64,000 bases of DNA from Betaproteobacteria bacterium. Its GTDB lineage: Bacteria > Pseudomonadota > Gammaproteobacteria > Burkholderiales > Casimicrobiaceae. Position 1 is the stretch's first letter. The number at the start of each line of letters is the position of its first letter. The notes under the pieces are model-generated. The model ran no database searches. It saw only the letters and a program-made list of their open reading frames with translations, and had not been told where the DNA came from. Made by a program: the position numbers and the translations under genes. The stretch is from NCBI GenBank assembly GCA_027492485.1, contig JAPUER010000016.1, positions 77,388 through 141,387 of the forward strand, in the 5' to 3' direction. Positions 41,393 through 49,839 of the stretch are shown one piece after another.

Positions 41393-43138
41393 ATGAAGCG
41401 AATCTTGCGCTCGGGAACGGTGGGCGCCGGCGGCGGTGAACTGGAGGTGTCGACCGTGACGGCGGCCAACGAGCCGCGGCTGCGGCCATCGGGGCTATCC
41501 ACGCGCGCCGTGCTCGACGCATCCGCCATCGTCACGCTGCTGGTCAATCGTTCGGGGACGATTGAATTCGAGAGCGCCGAACTGGCTCGGCTGACCGACT
41601 GGCCGTTGCAGAGCAGCGTCGGCAAACCCTGCTTCGAGGTGCTCAGAGTCAATGCGGCGCAGCGGATCGAATCAGCCTTTGCGCTGATGGTGCGTGGCCG
41701 CCTGCAGCGCGCCACCTTTGAATTCGAGGTGACCGCCGCACGCGGTGACGTGCTGGTCTTTCTCGCCACACTGTCCAACGCGTTGTCGGAGGACGATGTC
41801 GGCGCGGTGGTCATCACGGCGCAGGAGATTTCGCGCCGCAAGGCATTCGAGATCGCGCTGCGCCACAACGCCAATCACGATTCGCTGACCGGTCTTTACA
41901 ACCGCCGCGCGGCGCTGCGCCAGATCAATCACTGGATTGCCGAAGTCGATGCGGAGTCGGCGCGCCCGGCGGTGCTGCTGCTCGATATCGACGGTTTCAA
42001 GGCGGTGAACGATGTCTACGGCCACACGGTCGGCGACGCCATGCTGGTGGCGCTGGCCGAGCGTCTGAGCCAGCTCGATCCGGCCAACGTCGGTGTGGCG
42101 CGGCTCGGCGGCGACGAGCTGCTGCTGTTTGCCCGCTACAAGGATGCGGAGAAGCAGTTGCCGCGGGTTGCGATGACCGTGCTGGCGGCGATGCGGCAGC
42201 CGGTGTTCGCCGAATCGCACTGGATCCACACCAGCGTGAGCATCGGCATTGCCGCGTATCCCGAAGGCGGCAGGACGGCCGACGAACTGTTGCGCCATGC
42301 CGATCTGGCGCTTTATCAGGCGAAGGACGCCGGCCGCAACACCGTGCGCTGGTTCAGCCGCGAGGCGGCCAGCAAGCTGCGCGAACGCACCGTGCTGCGG
42401 CGCGAGCTGGAGCAGGCGCTGGTCGGCGACGAGTTTGCGATGCACTATCAGCCGATCGTCGATGTCACCACGCGGTCGGTGCATTCCCACGAAGCGCTGT
42501 TGCGCTGGCTGCATCCGCGGCGCGGTCTGCTGGCCGCGAGCGCGTTCATCCACGAGATCGACGGCGCGGGACTGACCGTGCCGCTGGCGCAATGGGTGCT
42601 GCATCACGCCTTCAGCAGCGCGCAACCGTGCGCAACGCTGCGCGATCGTCCGCTTGCCATTAACGTGCACCCGCGGCTGTTGCAGCGGCCCGATTTCGCC
42701 GCCAACCTGATGCAGACGCTGCGCGACGAAAACGTCCGGCCCGAGCAGATTGCGCTGGAGATCACCGAGCAGGATTTCGTGCGCACCGCAGACGCGTCGC
42801 CGGCCAACATCTTCGCACTGGCCGATGCCGGCATTCGGGTCGTAATCGACGACTTCGGCACCGGTTTCTCGAACTTCGGCTATCTGACGCGCTTTCCGGT
42901 GCACGCGATCAAGATCGACCGCGAATTCGTCGCTCAGATTGGCTTCAACGCCCGCTCGGAGACGCTGATCGGCGCCCTCGTCGGCCTGGCCGAAGAGCTC
43001 GGCATTCAAACCATCGGCGAAGGCATCGAGACCGCCGAACAAAGCGACTACCTCGCGCACCAAGGCTGCGTGCTGCAACAGGGCTACTACTGGGGACGCC
43101 CGTCGCCGGACGGCGCGATGGTCTCGCTGCTGTCTTAG
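41393..43138 (+). CDS. PAS-GGDEF-EAL cyclic-di-GMP signalling protein
   Basis: The 581-residue protein has an N-terminal PAS-like domain (about 35-150), a GGDEF domain (about 155-320: HDSLTGLYNRRAALRQIN, RLGGDELLLFARY) and an EAL domain (about 330-575: HSHEALLRWLHP, ALEITEQDF, VVIDDFGTGFSNFGYL, IKIDREFV). The cyclase motif is GGDEL rather than GGDEF; the EAL residues look complete. It is therefore more likely a c-di-GMP phosphodiesterase, with the GGDEF part regulatory or weakly active. No membrane segment is seen. The ATG at 41393 is preferred over the TTG at 41363. Confidence 0.9.
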   Translation: MKRILRSGTVGAGGGELEVSTVTAANEPRLRPSGLSTRAVLDASAIVTLLVNRSGTIEFESAELARLTDWPLQSSVGKPCFEVLRVNAAQRIESAFALMVRGRLQRATFEFEVTAARGDVLVFLATLSNALSEDDVGAVVITAQEISRRKAFEIALRHNANHDSLTGLYNRRAALRQINHWIAEVDAESARPAVLLLDIDGFKAVNDVYGHTVGDAMLVALAERLSQLDPANVGVARLGGDELLLFARYKDAEKQLPRVAMTVLAAMRQPVFAESHWIHTSVSIGIAAYPEGGRTADELLRHADLALYQAKDAGRNTVRWFSREAASKLRERTVLRRELEQALVGDEFAMHYQPIVDVTTRSVHSHEALLRWLHPRRGLLAASAFIHEIDGAGLTVPLAQWVLHHAFSSAQPCATLRDRPLAINVHPRLLQRPDFAANLMQTLRDENVRPEQIALEITEQDFVRTADASPANIFALADAGIRVVIDDFGTGFSNFGYLTRFPVHAIKIDREFVAQIGFNARSETLIGALVGLAEELGIQTIGEGIETAEQSDYLAHQGCVLQQGYYWGRPSPDGAMVSLLS

Positions 43139-43181
43139 CGGGATGGCGCCGGCGCCGGGTGCGGCGACAGGCGCTAGCGGC

Positions 43182-43299
43182 TTTTTGGACGGAACGCCCA
43201 TTGGCTATGGGCTACAAGTGGTTTTGACGAGAAGTCGATATATGGCAAAAATGGCGCCAGAGCCTTATTGGACAGGCGTTCTATCGAAAAGTTGAAATC
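43182..43299 (+). repeat. Dispersed SalI-core intergenic element, copy C
   Basis: The left hairpin is GCCCATTGGCTATGGGC. The core is changed (GAAGTCGATATAT, 43231-43243), and the right part reads AGCCTTATTGGACAGGCGT followed by TCTATCGAAAAGTTGAAATC. It lies between the converging PAS-GGDEF-EAL and phosphoribosyltransferase genes. A short TTCATGG...CCATGAACGG palindrome follows at 43343-43377. Confidence 0.6.
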
Positions 43300-43377
43300 C
43301 CGACCGCGCCGGCGTCACCGACCACTGGCTGGTTAGGCGCATTCATGGTTCGACAGGCTCACCATGAACGGAGAACG

Positions 43378-43890
43378 TCAATCCTCGCGTGAGAGCTGGT
43401 GCGGGCGCGTGGAGTCGTAGCCTTCGAACGGCTGGTGGATCCACGGATTGGTGGGCAGCAATTCGACGAAGTAGTCAGGGTGGAAGCTCGACACGCCCTT
43501 TTTCCACAGCACGGCGGTGCGCACGTCCTTCAGATGCGGATAGCGGGCGGGCAGCTCCTGCTTGACGACGTGCAGCGTGTGGCCGGAATCGACCATGTCG
43601 TCCACCACCAGCACGCGCTCGCCGAGCTTGGCGCTGGTCATCGTCAGATGCTCGGAGACCAGCAGCTTGCCGCGCACGGTGCCGCCGTCTTCGACATAGC
43701 TCGAGGTGCTCATGATGGCGAGCGGCTTGTCGAAGATGCGCGACAACTGGTCGCCGACGCGCAGGCCGCCGCGTGCGATGCAGATGATGTGGTCGAACTC
43801 CCACTTCGAGTCATACACCACCAGCGCCAGCTTCTCGATCAGACGGTGATAGCGTTGCCAGGTGACGTAGAGGTGGCCGGTATCGGTCAT
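43378..43890 (-). CDS. Purine-type phosphoribosyltransferase
   Basis: The 170-residue protein has the PRPP-binding loop VLVVDDMVDSGHTLH and the early ICIARGGLRVGDQLS strand-loop of type I phosphoribosyltransferases. Its size and C-terminal WIHQPFEG recall xanthine/guanine salvage enzymes of the Gpt kind. Next to purA, a purine base is the likely substrate. It lies 112 bp downstream of purA on the same strand. Confidence 0.85.
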   Translation of the reverse strand: MTDTGHLYVTWQRYHRLIEKLALVVYDSKWEFDHIICIARGGLRVGDQLSRIFDKPLAIMSTSSYVEDGGTVRGKLLVSEHLTMTSAKLGERVLVVDDMVDSGHTLHVVKQELPARYPHLKDVRTAVLWKKGVSSFHPDYFVELLPTNPWIHQPFEGYDSTRPHQLSRED

Positions 43891-43927
43891 GGCGTGTCCA
43901 GATTTCGCAGTGGCAGTTCAACACGAT

Positions 43928-43993
43928 TGTAGGAGCGGCTTGCCGCGACCCGGCGCGCAACACGCCATCCGGTCGCGGCAAACCGCTCCTACA
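43928..43993. repeat. TAGGAGCGGCTT REP-like palindrome, copy R3
   Basis: TGTAGGAGCGGCTTGCCGCGACC faces GGTCGCGGCAAACCGCTCCTACA over a 20-bp spacer between purA and the phosphoribosyltransferase gene. It is the best-conserved copy with R1. Confidence 0.8.
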
Positions 43994-44002
43994 GCGAGGA
44001 CA

Positions 44003-45328
<1,326 letters not shown>

Positions 45329-45334
45329 TCAGGT

Positions 45335-45435
45335 TCCTCCCCCTTCAAGGGGGAGGTTAGGAGGGCGATGGGGTTGGGTTGGATGACAGGCTGCGGAACC
45401 CCATCCCCACCCCAACCCTCCCCTTGAAGGGGAGG
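45335..45435. repeat. CCTCCCCCTTCAAGGGGGAGG composite palindrome
   Basis: One short palindrome (CTCCCCCTTCAAGGGGGAG) and its slightly changed partner (CTCCCCTTGAAGGGGAG) enclose an inner inverse pair GATGGGGTTGGG/CCCCATCCCCACCCCAAC. The element fills the hisZ-purA gap. Its kind is common in many bacterial genomes. It lies directly against the hisZ 3' end. Confidence 0.75.
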
Positions 45436-45437
45436 GG

Positions 45438-46445
45438 CTAAGTCGGGTTACTCGTCACATCGGTCAGCGCCCGCAAATCGACAAACGAGAAACCGGTGGC
45501 CGGGCGCGCTCGCGCGTTGCCCTGCGTGAATGCTTCGCCGACGCCGTCGTAGCGGCCGCCGCGCGCCACCACTTGCGTCGTGCCCTGCAAATAGGCGACG
45601 AAGACGAGCCCGGTGTGATAGTCGAGGCCCGGCAGATCGGCGAGATCGAGCGAGCATTGCGCGCCGGATTCGCCGATCGCGGCGGCGACGGCTTCGAGCT
45701 GGTCGAGCGCGGCGCTGATCGCGGCATTGCGCGGCAGCGCGGCGCGGGCGCGTTGCAGCACCGTCTTGGCCGGGCCGAACAGCGTGGTCAGCGTGGCGAG
45801 CGTCTGCCGCGCTTCGTCGGAGAGCGACTTGATCTCGGCCAGCGCGCTGGTGCTCTTGGCGGCGAGCGCGGCGTCGGCCGCCTGCGTGGCTTTCGGCGAC
45901 AGTTCGTAGTGCTGCGCCAGCGCCTTGAACACGCCGACGTGGCCGCAGTCGAGCAGCAGCGGCGCGGCACCGGCGGCGCGGGCGGAGTCGATCATCAGCT
46001 TGACGATTTCGACGTCGCCGGCCACCGTGGCGGCGCCGAACAGCTCGGCGCCGACCTGCGTCAGCGCGCGGCTGGAGCCGACGCTGGCCTCGGCGCGCAG
46101 CACCTCGCCGGCGTAGCAGTAGCGGCGTTCGCCCGCGCCATCCTTGCTGTCGCCGCCGTCGGCGTTGACATAGGTGGCATCGATGCGCGCCACCTGTGGC
46201 GTGATGTCGGGGCGCACGCCGAGCAGCTTGCCGGACAGCGGGTCGATCAGCTTGAAGGTGTTGTGCTCAAGATCGCGGCCGGTGCCGGTCAGGAGCGCTT
46301 CGAGATGCTCGATCAGCGGCGGCTTGACCAGCGCATAGCCGGCGGCGGCGAAGGCATCCAGCAGCGCACGGCGCGTGGCTTCCATGCGCGCGGCCTCGGG
46401 CGGCAGCACATCTTCAACGTAGTCGGGGAGAACCCATTTGCGCAT
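45438..46445 (-). CDS. hisZ: ATP phosphoribosyltransferase regulatory subunit
   Basis: The 335-residue protein is a HisRS-like paralogue that partners the short HisG. YVEDVLPPEAARMEATRRAL, LLGVRPDITPQVARIDATY and GLDYHTGLVFVAYLQGTTQV are typical HisZ motifs. It ends soon after ARGGRYDGVG and ATGFSFVDLRALTDV. Burkholderia HisZ continues for about 45 residues more, so the C-terminal part is missing here. A Gly/Asp-rich insertion (NADGGDSKDGAGE) replaces a short loop. Both changes may be natural. It is followed by purA. Confidence 0.9.
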   Translation of the reverse strand: MRKWVLPDYVEDVLPPEAARMEATRRALLDAFAAAGYALVKPPLIEHLEALLTGTGRDLEHNTFKLIDPLSGKLLGVRPDITPQVARIDATYVNADGGDSKDGAGERRYCYAGEVLRAEASVGSSRALTQVGAELFGAATVAGDVEIVKLMIDSARAAGAAPLLLDCGHVGVFKALAQHYELSPKATQAADAALAAKSTSALAEIKSLSDEARQTLATLTTLFGPAKTVLQRARAALPRNAAISAALDQLEAVAAAIGESGAQCSLDLADLPGLDYHTGLVFVAYLQGTTQVVARGGRYDGVGEAFTQGNARARPATGFSFVDLRALTDVTSNPT

Positions 46446-46551
46446 GGCGCGGGCGGAGCGTTCGGCGGATCGCGAACGCAGGAGTTATTGACAACGAATT
46501 CTACTGAACCAAGTTTTGCGCGGGGCTGACGGGCGCCGAACGCGAAGCATC

Positions 46552-46676
46552 TTTTCGCCGGAAGGCGCATGCAATCAGGGCATAACGCCACGAAATGCAT
46601 GAAGTCGACTTCTCGGGAAAACGGTGCCTGAGCCCTTATCGAATGGGCACTCTGCAGAAAAGTTACTTCGCCGAAA
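46552..46676 (+). repeat. Dispersed SalI-core intergenic element, copy D
   Basis: The core AAGTCGACTT is at 46602-46611, the right hairpin GAGCCCTTATCGAATGGGCAC, and the tail TCTGCAGAAAAGTTACTTCGCC. The left hairpin (GCGCATGCAATCAGGGC) is partly decayed. The tail covers the last codons and the TAA stop (46663-46665) of the RDD gene. Confidence 0.65.
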
Positions 46677-47157
46677 AAACGACTCGCGTGCCGGCCAGCC
46701 GGTCGTGCAGGAACTGCCGGTCGCGATCGACGAACGCCCACAGGAAATTGGCGAACAGCCCCAGAATCCACCAAGCGGCGCCGCTGCGACCGATCGCCAT
46801 GTACATCGCCAGCCCCAGCAGCGGGCCGATCCAGGTGGCGAGATAGCGCACGACCGCCTGCCGGCGGCCGACGACGCCGCCGTTCGCCGCCAGCAAGCGC
46901 AGCGACCAGGTCTTGAACGCCAGCGTGCGCCGGCCGTCGACCCAGAAATAGATGAAGTAGGCGCCGATCGAGAGGAAGAGGTAGGCCTGCTGCAGCACCG
47001 CGACCGGCCCGGTCAGCACCTGCGGGCGGCCCGCGCTCATCGACTCACCCGACAGCGAGGCGAAGATCAGGCCGACGATGAACAGATAGGCGACGAGGAA
47101 TAGCAACTCGTGCACGAAGGCGCCGAAGCGGCGCCAGAGACCGGCGAGCGGCGGCAT
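46663..47157 (-). CDS. RDD-family membrane protein
   Basis: The 164-residue protein has an N-terminal RRFGAFVHELLFLVAYLFIV segment, where RDD proteins usually have R-x-x-A-x-x-x-D, and two or three further membrane segments (YLFLSIGAYFIYFWVDGRRT, IGPLLGLAMYMAIG). It ends RQFLHDRLAGTRVVF, a family hallmark. Function unknown, possibly transport or membrane stress. The start at 47157 is the first Met at the family N-terminus. It is last in the sigma/DUF3619/DUF3106 operon, and its 3' end lies within repeat copy D. Confidence 0.88.
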   Translation of the reverse strand: MPPLAGLWRRFGAFVHELLFLVAYLFIVGLIFASLSGESMSAGRPQVLTGPVAVLQQAYLFLSIGAYFIYFWVDGRRTLAFKTWSLRLLAANGGVVGRRQAVVRYLATWIGPLLGLAMYMAIGRSGAAWWILGLFANFLWAFVDRDRQFLHDRLAGTRVVFSAK

Positions 47158-47171
47158 GGCGGGCGGCCGTG

Positions 47172-47756
47172 CTATTTGCCGGCGGGCGTCGGACCGGTGC
47201 CCGACGCGGGCGGCGTAGCGGCCGGCGCGGCTGGCATTGGCGTCGCGGTAGTCGGTGCCTTGGCAGCCGGCGGGGCCGAACGGGTGGGCGCCGCCGATTT
47301 CGATTTCGACTGTTCGGCCGCTTTCTTGCGCAACTCGTCGCGCTTTTCGGGCGGCAGGTTGCGGTACTCGTCCCATTTTTGCGGCACGGCGGCGCGCTTC
47401 TCGGCGGGCAGGGCTTTCAGCTCGTTGTACTGCTCGCGAGCCTTGCGGCGCTCGTCGGGCGTGAGTTTGGCCCAGCCGGCCATGCGATCGTGCAGCTTTT
47501 GCTGCTGATCTGGCGGCATCGTCGGATATTTTGCCGCGATTTCACGCCATTTGCGTTTTCGTACGTCCGACAGGGCGCCCCAGTCGGCCTGCAACGGCGC
47601 GAGCACTTTCTGCTCCTCCGGCTTCAAGTCCTGCCACTTCTGCGCCAGCGCAGCCGGCGAAAAGACGAGTCCGAGCGAAAAAAGCAAAACGGCCGCGAGT
47701 CGTTGGACGTTCGCGGCCGCTGCGGCGGAAAACAGGGTGCGGTGTCGTGGCGTCAC
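47172..47756 (-). CDS. DUF3106-family secreted protein
   Basis: The 194-residue protein has a signal peptide (AAVLLFSLGLVFSPAALAQ) and then the DUF3106 repeats built on W..L...ER: KWQDLKPEEQKVLAPLQADW, KLHDRMAGWAKLTPDERRKA, and KWDEYRNLPPEKRDELRKKA. The tail is Ala/Pro-rich. I choose the GTG start at 47756, which overlaps the stop of the DUF3619 gene (GTGA); no ATG precedes the signal peptide. Function unknown; conserved gene order in Burkholderiales. Confidence 0.85.
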   Translation of the reverse strand: MTPRHRTLFSAAAAANVQRLAAVLLFSLGLVFSPAALAQKWQDLKPEEQKVLAPLQADWGALSDVRKRKWREIAAKYPTMPPDQQQKLHDRMAGWAKLTPDERRKAREQYNELKALPAEKRAAVPQKWDEYRNLPPEKRDELRKKAAEQSKSKSAAPTRSAPPAAKAPTTATPMPAAPAATPPASGTGPTPAGK

Positions 47757-48169
47757 TGTTCTTCCCGCAGGAAATGGGAGAAACCTTTGTCGAGCAACGC
47801 ATCGACCGGGACGTCGTCGGCGAGCAGCATCACGTCCACATCCGCCGTATCGCGGGCGGCAACGTACTCGCTCCACTGCTGATAACTGACCGTCGACAGC
47901 ACCGCGGCGACCACCAGGCCGGTGGCCCAGAAGCGCCAGTCGGTCAGGCGCGAGCGGAAGCCGCCGGCGATGGCGAGCGTGCCGCCGCTGACCGCTGTCG
48001 AAGTAGCGGATTCGGTCTCCAGCGACGCGATCGCCGCGCGGCGCGCTTCGGCGAGGCGGTAGGCAACGCCGGGCTTGATGTTTTCTGCCCCGGCGTCAAG
48101 GTAGGGCCGCAACGCCTTGCCGACGCGATCGAGTTCCCGATCGGGGAGGAGGATTTGTTCTTTTTTCAT
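47753..48169 (-). CDS. DUF3619-like single-span membrane protein, possible anti-sigma factor
   Basis: The 138-residue protein has a cytoplasmic N-terminal part (LDRVGKALRPYLDAGAENIK, LAEARRAAIASL), one membrane segment (WRFWATGLVVAAVLSTVSYQ) and a short acidic outer part. The layout and its place directly after a sigma factor suggest anti-sigma function, which is not shown. ATG at 48169 overlaps the sigma factor stop (ATGA), so the genes are coupled. Confidence 0.8.
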   Translation of the reverse strand: MKKEQILLPDRELDRVGKALRPYLDAGAENIKPGVAYRLAEARRAAIASLETESATSTAVSGGTLAIAGGFRSRLTDWRFWATGLVVAAVLSTVSYQQWSEYVAARDTADVDVMLLADDVPVDALLDKGFSHFLREEQ

Positions 48170-48771
48170 AGTGTGATCCCTTTCTGGCGCAGCAAGCCTT
48201 GCAGGGCATGAACTGCGCGGGAGCAATGTGTTTTCACGCTTCCCTCCGAGCAGCCCATCGTGGCGGCCGTCTCGGCAGTATCCATATCTTCCCAGTAACG
48301 CAGCAGGAAGGCTTCCCGTTGACGCGCCGGCAGCTTGGCCAGCGCCTCTTCGATGGCGCCCATCGCCTGTCCCTGTTCGAGCGCGGCCAGCGGCTGGTCC
48401 TTGCCGACGGCGCTGTCCTGCGACTCGAGGATTTCCAGCGGATCGAAGTCGTCGTCGGCATCGGCGCCGCCGAGGCTGGAGAAGTTCGTCGTGTACTGGT
48501 TGCGCGTCTTGGTGCGACGGAAATGGTCGAGGATGGTGTTCTGCAGGATGCGGGTGAACAGCATCGGCAGCTCGGCGGCCGGCTTGTCCGCGTAGCTCTC
48601 GGTCAGCTTCATCATCGAATCCTGCACGATGTCGAGCGCGGCGTCATCGTCGCGCACCGCGTAGGCCGCGTGCTTGAAGGCGCGGCGCTCGACGGAGGCG
48701 AGGAATGCGTTGATCTCTTTGGCCTGAGCCAGGGTAGGGCCTTTCTTTTGCTTCGGCGCGCGCTTGGGCAT
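48166..48771 (-). CDS. ECF-type RNA polymerase sigma factor
   Basis: The 201-residue protein has sigma region 2 (FKHAAYAVRDDDAALDIVQD, where DDDAALD replaces the common DAED) and region 4 (LPARQREAFLLRYWEDMDTA, then MGCSEGSVKTHCSRAVHAL). It heads the operon sigma/DUF3619/DUF3106/RDD. The start at 48771 (MPKRAPKQKK) is favoured; an upstream start at 48828 would add 19 unconserved residues. The signal it answers to is unknown. Confidence 0.9.
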   Translation of the reverse strand: MPKRAPKQKKGPTLAQAKEINAFLASVERRAFKHAAYAVRDDDAALDIVQDSMMKLTESYADKPAAELPMLFTRILQNTILDHFRRTKTRNQYTTNFSSLGGADADDDFDPLEILESQDSAVGKDQPLAALEQGQAMGAIEEALAKLPARQREAFLLRYWEDMDTAETAATMGCSEGSVKTHCSRAVHALQGLLRQKGITL

Positions 48772-48950
48772 CGCGCTCGCAAGTTGGGCGATTATAGGCA
48801 CCGAACCGGCCACTGCAGCAGCGAACATCTGGACAGTTTCTCCCCTGAAAAATCATCCAAACACGGGAAAGCCCCGCCTGCTTGCGATAACGTATCGGTC
48901 GACAAACGGATGACAGGCGCCGCCACGCGCCGACGGAAGGTTGCCCCGCG

Positions 48951-49688
48951 ATGAGCCCGCTGATCCCGACCCTGAAACGCGTCCTGAAAACCCGCGGCGT
49001 GACCTACGCCGATCTGGCGCAGCGGATTGCGCTGTCGGAGGCCAGTGTGAAGCGCCTGTTCTCGCAGGGCACCTTCACGCTGGAGCGGCTGGAGCAGATC
49101 TGCGCGGCGCTCGAAATCGACGTCTTCGAACTGGCCAAGCTGGCCCGCGGCGAGCAGATCCGCGCCGAGGAGCTGACCGTGAAGCAGGAGCAGGCGCTGG
49201 CGAAAGATCGCATCCTGCTCGGCGTGTTCTATCTGGCCTACAACGGCTGGCAGATCGACGACATCGTGACGCACTACGAACTGACGCGGCCGCAGGTGTT
49301 CTCGCTGTTGCGCAAGCTGGATGGCATCGGCGTGCTCGACCTGCTGGCGGGCGAGCAGGTGCGCATGAAGGTGGCGCGCAACCTGCGTCTGCGCCGGCGC
49401 GGGCCGATCGAGCTGGCTTATGGTCGCGCGGTGGTCGGCGACTTTCTGAACCCGGAATTCGACCGCGTCGGCGGCATGTTCCGCTTTGAATTCCGCGAGC
49501 TGTCGAACGCGAGTTTCGAGGTGCTCAAACGCAAGCTGGAACGGCTGGCCGACGAGGTGCACGAACTCGCCGAGCTGGACAGCGTGCTGCCGTCGAAAGA
49601 GCGGCAGACGGTGGGCGTGGCGGTTGGCTTGCGGCCGTGGACGGTGTCGATGGTGAGCGGGCTGCCGCTGCGCAAGAAGGCAGCATAG
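48951..49688 (+). CDS. XRE-family transcriptional regulator
   Basis: The 245-residue protein has an N-terminal helix-turn-helix of Xre/Cro type (TYADLAQRIALSEASVKRLF at about residues 18-37, then TLERLEQICAALEIDVFELA). A 170-residue C-terminal domain of unknown ligand follows, which itself has a possible winged-helix part (WQIDDIVTHYELTRPQVFSL). It is divergent from the sigma factor operon, 179 bp away. Its target is unknown. Confidence 0.85.
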   Translation: MSPLIPTLKRVLKTRGVTYADLAQRIALSEASVKRLFSQGTFTLERLEQICAALEIDVFELAKLARGEQIRAEELTVKQEQALAKDRILLGVFYLAYNGWQIDDIVTHYELTRPQVFSLLRKLDGIGVLDLLAGEQVRMKVARNLRLRRRGPIELAYGRAVVGDFLNPEFDRVGGMFRFEFRELSNASFEVLKRKLERLADEVHELAELDSVLPSKERQTVGVAVGLRPWTVSMVSGLPLRKKAA

Positions 49689-49708
49689 GCTGTTCGACGG
49701 CGTTCAGC

Positions 49709-49773
49709 TTTTGCGTGGATAGCGCATCCGCTCTGGGCTCCGCAGCCGAAACGCAACATTATCGACAATATGA
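49709..49773 (+). repeat. Decayed copy F of the SalI-core element (tentative)
   Basis: TAGCGCATCCGCTCTGGGCTCCGCAGCCGAAA resembles the left half of copy A (ATGCCCATTCCAATTGGGCTCGCAGCCAGAAA; both shown only in their alignable part). The core palindrome and right hairpin are not recognisable. Confidence 0.3.
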
Positions 49774-49795
49774 AAAACGGGCCCGCAGGCCCGTT
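49774..49795 (-). terminator. Intrinsic terminator after the lipase-like gene
   Basis: ACGGGCC-CGCA-GGCCCGT (49778-49795) is a 7-bp GC-rich stem. On the minus strand a run of Ts follows (complement of 49774-49778). It lies 45 bp past the stop of the gene at 49840. Confidence 0.8.
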
Positions 49796-49839
49796 CAAAC
49801 AAGGCTTTCAGCCGAAAGCCAATCGTCTGGTGCGACCGT

